A DNA stretch of 64,000 bases from JABDKJ01 sp964609215 (lineage in GTDB: Bacteria; Bacteroidota; Bacteroidia; Flavobacteriales_D; JABDKJ01): contig CAZSQZ010000010.1 of the NCBI GenBank assembly GCA_964609215.1, positions 57,666-121,665 on the forward strand, read 5' to 3'. Positions 35,373 to 42,917 of this stretch are shown here, one piece after another. The position numbers and the translations under genes are program-made. Below the pieces are notes generated by a model. It was not told the origin of the DNA. It saw nothing but the letters and a program-made list of their open reading frames with translations, and made no database searches. The first letter of the stretch is position 1. The number at the start of each line of letters is the position of its first letter.

Positions 35373-36126
35373 TGAGCTTAAAGCTTTTCTAGATGAAAAA
35401 GCTGATCAGTATAATAATCCTAATTTTATTTTAGAAGATCCTATTTTAATTCCACATTCATTTTCACTAAAGGAAGATATTGAAATTAGTGCATTCCTAG
35501 CATCTATTATCGCTTGGGGACAACGAAAAACAATTATAAAAAACGCCAGAAGAATAGTTGACATCATGGATGGAGCTCCTTATGACTTCATCCTAAATCA
35601 CACTAAAAGTGACCTAAAAAGGTGTAATGGTTTTGTACATAGAACTTTTAATGCCGTGGATCTTTCCTATTTCTTTAAGTCATTGCAAAATATTTATCTG
35701 AAGCACCATGGGCTGGAAGAAGTTCTTTGTCCTAAAGAAAATGAGGATGGCACTGCACAAGCGATTTCAAATTTCAAGAAGGTATTCTTTGAGCTAAAAC
35801 ACGAAATCCGAACTCAGAAACATATAGCGGATCCTTTAAAAGGAAGTTCTGCCAAACGAATAAATATGTTTTTGAGATGGATGGTCAGAAAAGATAAAAA
35901 GGGAGTAGATTTTGGAATTTGGAATTCTTTTCCAATGTCCAAGCTCAGTATTCCATTGGACGTGCATACGGGAAATGTAGGGAGAAAACTAGGTTTATTA
36001 AAGAGAAAACAAAATGATGCAAGGGCGGTCGTTGAATTGGACAAATCACTTAGACAGCTTGATGTAAAAGATCCTGTAAAATATGACTTTGCACTTTTCG
36101 GTTTAGGAGCCTATGAAGATTTTTAG
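35353..36126 (+). CDS. TIGR02757/DUF2400 family protein
   Basis: 257 residues, cytoplasmic. Family features are LASIIAWGQRKTIIKNARRI, YDFILNH, the central RINMFLRWMVRKDKKGVDFGIW stretch (interrupted here by charge clusters) and the C-terminal PLDVHTGNVGRKLGLLKRKQ with PVKYDFALFGLGAYEDF. The helical layout with a helix-hairpin-helix-like C-terminal part recalls HhH-type DNA glycosylases, but catalytic function has not been shown to my knowledge. It overlaps the LolD-like gene by 20 bases. The stop overlaps the convergent lipoprotein gene by 4 bases. Confidence 0.85.
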   Translation: MVKLKRSELKAFLDEKADQYNNPNFILEDPILIPHSFSLKEDIEISAFLASIIAWGQRKTIIKNARRIVDIMDGAPYDFILNHTKSDLKRCNGFVHRTFNAVDLSYFFKSLQNIYLKHHGLEEVLCPKENEDGTAQAISNFKKVFFELKHEIRTQKHIADPLKGSSAKRINMFLRWMVRKDKKGVDFGIWNSFPMSKLSIPLDVHTGNVGRKLGLLKRKQNDARAVVELDKSLRQLDVKDPVKYDFALFGLGAYEDF

Positions 36127-36788
36127 AAACTAATTAACAGTTCCGTTGTGTCCCTTGGGGCAAGCATTATTTCATCAAAATAATCGCTTTGACCAAAAAT
36201 AGCATCATTGATTATTCCTTCTACAGAAGCATTAGAATTTCCAAACGCTTCGCAGATATTGGTAACATTTGTTTGTCCGGAATGTTGAAGAACAATACTT
36301 TGACAACAACCCGTGCAGGCATTATTTTCAGTAGATAAAGCGAGTGTAACCTGATCACCATTGTTTACTGTTCCTTCATTGACAATTCTTAATTTCAACC
36401 AAGCTCTTGAGTCTATTAAAAGATCCAAATTATTTTCTCCAGAAGAAGTAAAATCATCTGGATTAAAATCCTGTCGCGAAAAATAATAGCCTTCTCCTTC
36501 CAACTCAAAACGAAAGGAAGAGGGTATTCCCTCCTCAAAAGTAATACTGTATCGACCTTCACTATCTGAAATATCCTCAGTTATAATTCTGTAATTATTA
36601 TTAAATGAACCATTCACAATACCCTGAATCAAAAACTCAATTGAAATTCCATAAATTGCTTCTCCAGAACGAGCATCTTTTACTATTCCAGAAATAGTAA
36701 TTTGTCCATCATTGTTGTCCTTTTTGCAATGAACAAGTGATACGGATAACATTAATAATACAAATATGGATGCAAATCTTACTTTCAC
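36123..36788 (-). CDS. Lipoprotein with carboxypeptidase-regulatory-like domain
   Basis: 221 residues. Signal with lipobox SLVHC (acylated Cys21) and basic residues after it (CKKDNNDG). Residues about 30-110 (ISGIVKDARSGEAIYGISIEF then DSEGRYSITFEEG) form a CarboxypepD_reg-like beta-sandwich. The C-terminal part carries four cysteines (CTGCCQ and NIC), perhaps disulphide-bonded. Probably an outer-membrane-facing lipoprotein; no catalytic motif. Convergent with the DUF2400 gene. Confidence 0.72.
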   Translation of the reverse strand: MKVRFASIFVLLMLSVSLVHCKKDNNDGQITISGIVKDARSGEAIYGISIEFLIQGIVNGSFNNNYRIITEDISDSEGRYSITFEEGIPSSFRFELEGEGYYFSRQDFNPDDFTSSGENNLDLLIDSRAWLKLRIVNEGTVNNGDQVTLALSTENNACTGCCQSIVLQHSGQTNVTNICEAFGNSNASVEGIINDAIFGQSDYFDEIMLAPRDTTELLISF

Positions 36789-36861
36789 GACTTGAAGATA
36801 AAACTTAGAATCAAATTCCTTTGTTTAATTTCATACAGATTAGTCCAATAATTCAAACAAA

Positions 36862-37368
36862 ATGAAAATCCTTCACATTAACAGACATGCAAAATCTTCA
36901 TGGAAAAACATGGATTTAAGAGATTTTGATCGCCCTTTAAATAAACGCGGAAAACTAAATGCCGCCTTCATGTCAGAAAAATTTGCAGATGAATATGAGA
37001 TTGATCTGATTGTTTCCAGCCCTGCAGAACGAGCAAAAAATACTGCTTTATATTTTGCCACAGCACTCGGAATAGATGAACATAACATTCAATTTGAAAA
37101 GGCAATTTATGGAGCTGGAGTATCTGAAATACAAGATATTTTAAATGGACTTAGCTCAGATATTAACTCAATAATAATTTTTGGCCACAATCCTACTTTC
37201 TCTGAATTATCCAATCATTTTGATCATTCATTTAACTCACACATAGTCACTTGTGCTAGAGTTAAAATCGAATTTGATGTTGAGGACTGGTCTTTAATCG
37301 GAAAAAATCTAGGGAGAGTTACCGAGCATGATTATCCCAGAAGATATCCAGAGATGGAGAACCTGTAG
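36862..37368 (+). CDS. SixA-like phosphohistidine phosphatase
   Basis: 168-residue member of the histidine phosphatase superfamily. The catalytic RH motif appears as INRHAKSSWKNMDLRDFDRP (RHA with Ser-Ser-Trp, typical of the SixA branch); LIVSSPAERAKNTA supplies the second Arg and IIIFGHNPTFSEL the second His. It may remove phosphate from phosphohistidine proteins, for example phosphorelay or PTS partners (family knowledge; target unknown). Cytoplasmic. A bidirectional terminator at 37409-37430 separates it from the convergent FKBP gene. Confidence 0.9.
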   Translation: MKILHINRHAKSSWKNMDLRDFDRPLNKRGKLNAAFMSEKFADEYEIDLIVSSPAERAKNTALYFATALGIDEHNIQFEKAIYGAGVSEIQDILNGLSSDINSIIIFGHNPTFSELSNHFDHSFNSHIVTCARVKIEFDVEDWSLIGKNLGRVTEHDYPRRYPEMENL

Positions 37369-37408
37369 GTTTAACAACCAAATAAATCTCAAAGTGTGAA
37401 AAATAAAA

Positions 37409-37430
37409 AAAGAGCACTTTCGTGCCCTTT
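37409..37430. terminator. Bidirectional rho-independent terminator (sixA-like / FKBP)
   Basis: AAAGAGCAC and GTGCCCTTT form a 9-bp stem with one G-T pair and a TTTC/GAAA tetraloop. An A-rich flank (37400-37411) serves as the T-tract on the minus strand and TTTTCTATTTT on the plus strand, so it can end transcription from both convergent genes. Confidence 0.85.
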
Positions 37431-37445
37431 TCTATTTTAAAGATC

Positions 37446-38786
37446 TTAATTGATTTTTAATAACTCAACATCAAAAATCAAAGTAGCTTCTTGAGGAATT
37501 CTAGGTGGTTTACCTTGAGCTCCATATCCTAATTCGTAAGGAATATAAAACCTATAAATAGCTCCAGGACTCATATATTGAAGTCCTTCTGTCCAACCTC
37601 TAATTACTTGTCTTAGTCCAAATTCAGATGGTCTCCCTCTATCCAAAGAACTATCAAACTTGGTTCCATCTACTAACATACCTGTGTAATGACAAGTCAC
37701 TTTATCCGCTGCTTTTGGTTTAGGTCCATCTGCTGGTGAAAGAACTTTATACTGCAAGCCACTTTCCGTTTCTATCACTCCAGGTTTGTTTTTATTGTCT
37801 TCGAAAGAGACAAAATCAGGAGGGTCGGAAGGTCCCATTTTTGATGGTAATGGTGGTTCTTTTTTGATCACCTCTAACAATTCAACATCAAAAATTAATG
37901 TTGAGTTTGGTCCAATAACCCCACCAGCACCTCTCTCGCCATAAGCTAATTCTGAAGGGATATAAAACTGAAATTTAGAGCCTTGATTCATTAATTGTAC
38001 TCCTTCGGTCCATCCGGGAATCACTCCACTTAATGGAAAAGTAATAGGCTCTCCTCTATCTACAGAGCTATCAAATTTAGTTCCATCTATTAATGTTCCT
38101 GTATAATGAACTTTCACCTCATCAGACGCAAGTGGTTTAATACCATCACCCTGAGATACGACTTTATATTGAAGGCCACTACTTGTAGTTGTTATACCTT
38201 CTTTCTTGCCATTCTCTGCAAGAAATGCCAATCCTTTTTCTTTATTCATAATTTTGTCTTTCTCCTTTATTTCTCTTTGACGTGCTTGTAAAATTTTATC
38301 CGCTTGAGTTAAATCAAACAATTCAGTTTTTGAAAATCCATCATCAAAACCTTTATGAACTGCGACTGCTTTTAAATCTCCAAAACGCTGCTGCAAGGTG
38401 CTCTCGCCCAGCGTTAAACCCAAAGCATAGCTCACAGAATCCCTGAACGAAGCCCTTTCAAAAGTCGTAGCATCAATGTCCATGCCTTCTTGTTTCTTTG
38501 CTTTTAAATCGTTCATATACTTTCGCACAATATCATTCGCTTGCTGTCTGTCAAACTTCATTTCTTCAGACGCACAGGCTTGATCAAATGCCTTATGAAC
38601 TTCCTCATTATTCAAATCTGAAAAATTCTGTTGCATGGAGTTTACTCCAAGCCTAACACCAACAGCATAACTCACAGAATCCATTTTATTATTCAATCCT
38701 GTAAATTCATTGGCCATGTTTTTTTGTGAATTGCATGCTGACCATAACAATGCAAACGCTGGAATAATATAGATAAAATACTTCAT
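37446..38786 (-). CDS. Double-FKBP peptidyl-prolyl isomerase lipoprotein
   Basis: 446 residues from the ATG at 38786 (MKYFIYIIPAFALLWSAC, lipobox with Cys18). The longer ORF start at 38852 would overlap yaaA and hide the signal. Two tandem FKBP_N-type helical units (DSVSYAVGVRLGVN and DSVSYALGLTLGES) are followed by two complete FKBP catalytic domains (VKVHYTGTLIDGTKFDSSVD ... and VTCHYTGMLVDGTKFDSSLD ...), each ending LIFDVELL. Presumably folds envelope proteins. It is one base downstream of yaaA on the same strand, and ends at the terminator 37409-37430. Confidence 0.9.
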   Translation of the reverse strand: MKYFIYIIPAFALLWSACNSQKNMANEFTGLNNKMDSVSYAVGVRLGVNSMQQNFSDLNNEEVHKAFDQACASEEMKFDRQQANDIVRKYMNDLKAKKQEGMDIDATTFERASFRDSVSYALGLTLGESTLQQRFGDLKAVAVHKGFDDGFSKTELFDLTQADKILQARQREIKEKDKIMNKEKGLAFLAENGKKEGITTTSSGLQYKVVSQGDGIKPLASDEVKVHYTGTLIDGTKFDSSVDRGEPITFPLSGVIPGWTEGVQLMNQGSKFQFYIPSELAYGERGAGGVIGPNSTLIFDVELLEVIKKEPPLPSKMGPSDPPDFVSFEDNKNKPGVIETESGLQYKVLSPADGPKPKAADKVTCHYTGMLVDGTKFDSSLDRGRPSEFGLRQVIRGWTEGLQYMSPGAIYRFYIPYELGYGAQGKPPRIPQEATLIFDVELLKIN

Positions 38787-38787
38787 T

Positions 38788-39567
38788 CTAATTTTGACTT
38801 TCTCTTGTGAAGACCCAATCATTTCCTTCAGATAACCTGGCATTGAATGCATACCCTTCTGAATCGAAATTTTTGATGTCCTCGATTTTTGTAATCTTAT
38901 TCTTTATAATGTAGGAACTCATATAACCTCTTGCTTTTTTAGCAAAAAATTGAATTACCTTATATTCTCCATTCTTAGCATCCTTGAAAATGGGTGTTAT
39001 TATATTCTTTTCTAAGAGTTTAGGCTTCACTGATTTGAAATACTCATGAGAGGCCAAGTTTATTAAATCATTGGAATGGACTTCATCCATTGTTTGCATT
39101 ATTGCTTCCGTAATTTTATTGTCCCAAAATTTATATAAATTGCTTTTGCTCGCAGTGACTTTAAATTTTGTTCCCATTTCCAGGCGATATGCCTGCATAA
39201 GATCTAAAGGTTTTAATAGACCATACAAACCAGATAGGATTCTTAGATGCTTCTGTGCAAATTTCAAATCACTTTTATTAAAACTATCCGCATCTAAGCC
39301 TAAGTAAACATCACCTTTAAATGAGAATAAAGCCTGCTTAGAATTTTTTAAATTAAAAGGTATATGCCATGTTTTGTAGCGTTCCTCATTCAGTTGGGCA
39401 ATATCTGAACTAACTCCCATCATCTTTTCCAATTTCTTGGATGAAAGCTTTTTAAGTTTCTCAACGAGATAAGAAGATTCTTCTAAAAATTCAGGAACGG
39501 TAAAGTCCTTTATTTTTGGAACCGTTTCAGTGTCTAATCGTTTAGCAGGTGATAGAACTATGAGCAT
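38788..39567 (-). CDS. yaaA: YaaA-family peroxide stress protein
   Basis: 259 residues, the family length (DUF328). The start MLIVLSPAKRLDTET is the classic YaaA N-terminus, followed by LFSFKGDVYLGLDADSF, HLRILSGLYGLLKPLDLMQ, YRLEMGTKF and NLASHEYFKSVK. In E. coli YaaA lowers free iron and protects DNA during peroxide stress. Cytoplasmic. A TACTTTTG promoter element lies 16 bases upstream. The double-FKBP gene starts one base after its stop. Confidence 0.93.
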   Translation of the reverse strand: MLIVLSPAKRLDTETVPKIKDFTVPEFLEESSYLVEKLKKLSSKKLEKMMGVSSDIAQLNEERYKTWHIPFNLKNSKQALFSFKGDVYLGLDADSFNKSDLKFAQKHLRILSGLYGLLKPLDLMQAYRLEMGTKFKVTASKSNLYKFWDNKITEAIMQTMDEVHSNDLINLASHEYFKSVKPKLLEKNIITPIFKDAKNGEYKVIQFFAKKARGYMSSYIIKNKITKIEDIKNFDSEGYAFNARLSEGNDWVFTRESQN

Positions 39568-39582
39568 AAATCAAATTCTTTG

Positions 39583-39590
39583 CAAAAGTA
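39583..39590 (-). promoter_or_regulatory. Putative -7 promoter element of yaaA
   Basis: Minus-strand TACTTTTG fits TAnnTTTG, 15 bases before the yaaA start. The -33 region is A/T-rich without a clear TTG. Confidence 0.42.
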
Positions 39591-39663
39591 AATTTTTATA
39601 GAATTAATAATAGATAAAAAGCTCCTTTTGTTCAGAAAAATTACCTTTAAGCATAATTACAAA

Positions 39664-40869
39664 ATGGGATTCGATAAATTAGGGCTTGACCAAAGTATTC
39701 TTGATGGCATAGATGCTATGGGATTTACCGAACCCACACCTGTTCAAGAAAAAGCCATTCCTGCAATAATAGCTGGAAAAGATATCATAGGTGCCTCTCA
39801 AACTGGAACGGGTAAAACAGGAGCTTTTGTTCTGCCCATTTTACACTTGGTTGCTAACTCTCCCGATAATGGAAAAGTTAAGGCCTTAATAATTTGTCCC
39901 ACTAGAGAGCTTGCCGTTCAAATTGATAGACAAATTGAGGGAATGTCTTACTTCACTAACAGCACTTCCTGCGCTATTTATGGTGGTGGAAGTGGAAGCG
40001 ATTTTGATAGAGAAAAAAAGGCTTTGACTACTGGAACGGAAATAATCATTGGAACACCAGGCCGGCTTATTTCTCATTTGAACCTTGGCTATGTAGACAC
40101 CTCAGAGATTAAACACTTCATATTAGATGAAGCTGATAAAATGCTGGAAATGGGTTTTATAGATGACATTATGCGCATAGCAAAATTTCTGCCTGAAAAA
40201 AGACAGAATATTTTGTTTTCTGCCACCATGCCAAAAAAGATTTCAGACTTGGCAAAGACTATGTTGGTAGATCCCGTTGAGATAAAGTTCCAGATATCTA
40301 AGCCTGCAGAAGGAATTATTCAAGTTGCTTATCTGGTCTACAATAAAAACAAAATTGCATTGATTAAGCACCTTTTAGATGGCAAAGAGTTAAATAAGGT
40401 ATTGATCTTTTCTTCGACCAAGAAAATGGTCAAGCAAATTAGGAAAGACCTTAATTCCTTAGATGCTAATGTCGCGGAAGTGCACTCAGATCTGGATCAA
40501 AAAGAAAGGGAACAGGCACTTCTTGATTTTAAAAACAACAAAACTCAAGTTATTGTGGCCACAGATGTTCTAAGCCGGGGAATCGATATTGTGGATATTG
40601 AAATAGTTATAAATTTTGATATGCCTACGGATGGAGAAGATTATGTTCATCGAATAGGTAGAACAGCCCGGGCAAGCAAAACAGGTTTGGCTATTACTTT
40701 TATTGGGGAGGACGATATTCGGAAGTTTATGGCTATTGAGAAATTGATTGAAAGAGAAGTACAAAAGCTTCCTACTCCAAAAGATATTGGAGATTCACCA
40801 GAATATATTGCAAAGAATTTTAAGAAGAAAAACTTTAAGAGACGTAAAAACTTTAAAAAAAGGAGTTAG
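39664..40869 (+). CDS. DEAD-box ATP-dependent RNA helicase
   Basis: 401 residues from the ATG at 39664 (MGFDKLGLDQSIL); a TTG at 39628 would add 12 residues. All motifs are present: Q motif PTPVQEKAIP, Walker A ASQTGTGKTG, PTRELAVQ, TPGRL, DEAD in FILDEADKMLEMGF, SAT in LFSATMP, VLIFSSTKK, ATDVLSRGIDI and HRIGRTARAS. The short C-terminal tail (KNFKKKNFKRRKNFKKRS) is very basic and probably binds RNA. It resembles RhlE/CsdA-type helicases of ribosome assembly and cold adaptation. The stop overlaps the convergent porQ stop by 4 bases. Confidence 0.95.
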   Translation: MGFDKLGLDQSILDGIDAMGFTEPTPVQEKAIPAIIAGKDIIGASQTGTGKTGAFVLPILHLVANSPDNGKVKALIICPTRELAVQIDRQIEGMSYFTNSTSCAIYGGGSGSDFDREKKALTTGTEIIIGTPGRLISHLNLGYVDTSEIKHFILDEADKMLEMGFIDDIMRIAKFLPEKRQNILFSATMPKKISDLAKTMLVDPVEIKFQISKPAEGIIQVAYLVYNKNKIALIKHLLDGKELNKVLIFSSTKKMVKQIRKDLNSLDANVAEVHSDLDQKEREQALLDFKNNKTQVIVATDVLSRGIDIVDIEIVINFDMPTDGEDYVHRIGRTARASKTGLAITFIGEDDIRKFMAIEKLIEREVQKLPTPKDIGDSPEYIAKNFKKKNFKRRKNFKKRS

Positions 40870-41924
40870 TTTTTCTTTTCCGTTTTTTTCTTGAAGTAAC
40901 CCAACCTTGTAGAAATGGATAAATGATTCGTTCCTTGCCCAAGGATATAGGTGCCTCGCCCATAATTAAAATGAAACTTGGAAATTTTGAAAGCAAAGCC
41001 CCATGAGAAGCCAGCAGTTCCGGGGCGAGTATCTATTTTCAGTTCTTCTCTTCTTTTAAAATTATAGCCAAAACGGAAATGCATATTTTCTCCTAGAAGA
41101 AACTCCGTTCCGAATATCATATGGAGCTTTAACTTATCGAAGAAATTTGGCTCCTGAATAAGGATAAGCTCTCCTGTCAATGGGTCAATTTGGTTAAGTT
41201 CGCTTGGGTCTTGAAAAGTTAAATCCCATCTCTGTAAGTTTTCTGCTGTAAACGTAAATCTCAACGGAGATTGGGCCAACCTTTTAGAAATTCCAAATTG
41301 CAGTTCAAATGGAACTTTAGTTTCTTCGCTTTCCGAAAAATCGCTCAAGGCAAAACCTACATTTTTCAGAACCAATCCCATATTTACCTGAGCTGAAGGA
41401 ATAGAATAATGCGCTCCAAAATCCATAGTAAGTGCTGAAGCACTTGCAGTATACAACTGGGATCCGATATAGTTAATGCTGGCTCCTATTTGAAAAAGAG
41501 AATCAATTTCTCTGGAGGCAATTAAAGAAACTTTGAAATCCGATGGAGTAAAAGAACCTATTTCGAAACCCAATTCATTAGTTTCTGTAATTTCTCCATA
41601 AGAAAAGAACTGAACGTTTGCAGCAAAAGTTGCAATATCATTTTTATGATGTGCAAATGCAAAATTGCTGTATTTCGTTCCAGCTAAAAAGGAATTATAA
41701 TTAAAACCTAATTGACCGTCTTGTGTTTCATCCAACAATGCTGGATTACTATAGGCTAAGTTTAAATCGTTATCTAAAATAGAAATAAGATTACCTCCTA
41801 GTCCAGCCTGCCTAGCAGATGATGGTAATTTTAAAGAAAGAAAATGTTCTGACCCTCCTGATTGAGAGAAAATACTTAAAGAAAAAAGAAGAACACAGGT
41901 ATATACCAGTGATTGTTTTAGCAT
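40866..41924 (-). CDS. porQ: Type IX secretion system protein PorQ
   Basis: 352-residue outer-membrane beta-barrel protein with a signal peptide ending LSIFSQ. The N-terminus of the mature protein contains GGSEHFLSLKLPSSARQAGL then GGNLISI, the PorQ signature of T9SS (close to the FadL/PorV style of barrel). Alternating amphipathic strands run to the C-terminus (LSISTRLGYF). PorQ is a non-motor T9SS component linked to cargo maturation on the cell surface. It is the last gene of a minus-strand group lon, FGE-like, porQ; the spacing to the FGE-like gene is 13 bases. Confidence 0.88.
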   Translation of the reverse strand: MLKQSLVYTCVLLFSLSIFSQSGGSEHFLSLKLPSSARQAGLGGNLISILDNDLNLAYSNPALLDETQDGQLGFNYNSFLAGTKYSNFAFAHHKNDIATFAANVQFFSYGEITETNELGFEIGSFTPSDFKVSLIASREIDSLFQIGASINYIGSQLYTASASALTMDFGAHYSIPSAQVNMGLVLKNVGFALSDFSESEETKVPFELQFGISKRLAQSPLRFTFTAENLQRWDLTFQDPSELNQIDPLTGELILIQEPNFFDKLKLHMIFGTEFLLGENMHFRFGYNFKRREELKIDTRPGTAGFSWGFAFKISKFHFNYGRGTYILGQGTNHLSISTRLGYFKKKTEKKN

Positions 41925-41937
41925 GGTTCGAATTTAA

Positions 41938-42867
41938 TCAATTCATTATCATGACAGGCCTAAATCCAACAAAAGGAGAAGCTCCCTTGTACTCCAATTC
42001 ACTTTCAAGTGTAACATCTTCCTCTAAATCCGCCCAGGAACCACCAAGAGCGATATTGTTCTCTTTTATCATTTCGGCAACATTTCCATTTAAGTTATAT
42101 AAACCATAAGGATTTGCTTCAAATGATTCCACAGGCTTTGTCACACTTACATTTGACTTTAACCTATTCATCGTTCCAACTACAACGGTTTTCTTTCTTC
42201 TATTAGTATATCTAAAATCATTTTTAGCGTCCTCTTTATTTATTTCCTTGAAATTGCATTTTCTAAGACCGTTATTGTTATAAGTATTATCATCCCCCCA
42301 TGCATAAGAATACTCATGATTATCTCCACGGGAAGCTCTTAACCATTCTTCTTTTGTGGGTAGTCTGAAGGTAACCTTTTGACCTTCTGGCAGAGAATTA
42401 GAAACTTTACTGCTCAACCATTCGCAATATGCCATTGCTCCTTGATGAGTAATATTTACAACAGGATAATCAGAATAAGCAGAGTGTTTATGATAATGTT
42501 CCATAAAGCGATCTGGATAAGGAACTCTATTCATCCATTTAGAGGTATCGATTCGAACCAATTCGTAAAACTCTTTATTTCCAACCTTTTCAATTGCTTC
42601 CAAAAACTCAGTATATTCTTGATTTGTAACCTCAAATTTTGAAATATGAAAAGAGGGGACCTTTTTAATTAAAGGTGTCCTAGTATCGCTCCCTTCAACT
42701 TCAAAGCCTTTTACTTTTTGGCTTTCAAATAAATGAACTTCTCCAGACTCTATTTCAACAAACTTTTCCGTCAAAAAATTTGGTAAATCTTCTCCCTGGT
42801 CTTGAGTAAATGAAAATAAAATAAAGAGCAAAGAAATGCTCAAGAATAAGGTAAAGGTTCTTTTCAT
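41938..42867 (-). CDS. Degenerate FGE/SUMF1-like exported protein (GldJ/GldK-type fold)
   Basis: 309 residues from the ATG at 42867, giving a signal peptide (MKRTFTLFLSISLLFILFSF, no lipobox). The rest is a formylglycine-generating-enzyme fold: PSFHISKFEVTNQEYTEFLE, YPVVNITHQGAMAYCEWLSS, VTFRLPTKEEWLRASRG, NPYGLYNLNGNVAEM and LGGSWADLEEDVTLESE ending FVGFRPVMI. The catalytic cysteines of true FGEs near the C-terminus are missing, as in GldJ/GldK. Its place directly before porQ suggests a T9SS-related structural role (inference). It is shorter than GldJ and GldK. Confidence 0.78.
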   Translation of the reverse strand: MKRTFTLFLSISLLFILFSFTQDQGEDLPNFLTEKFVEIESGEVHLFESQKVKGFEVEGSDTRTPLIKKVPSFHISKFEVTNQEYTEFLEAIEKVGNKEFYELVRIDTSKWMNRVPYPDRFMEHYHKHSAYSDYPVVNITHQGAMAYCEWLSSKVSNSLPEGQKVTFRLPTKEEWLRASRGDNHEYSYAWGDDNTYNNNGLRKCNFKEINKEDAKNDFRYTNRRKKTVVVGTMNRLKSNVSVTKPVESFEANPYGLYNLNGNVAEMIKENNIALGGSWADLEEDVTLESELEYKGASPFVGFRPVMIMN

Positions 42868-42917
42868 AGCAATTAAAAGTGTAGTTAAAACTGTTTCTAC
42901 ACAAAATTGCATAAAAA

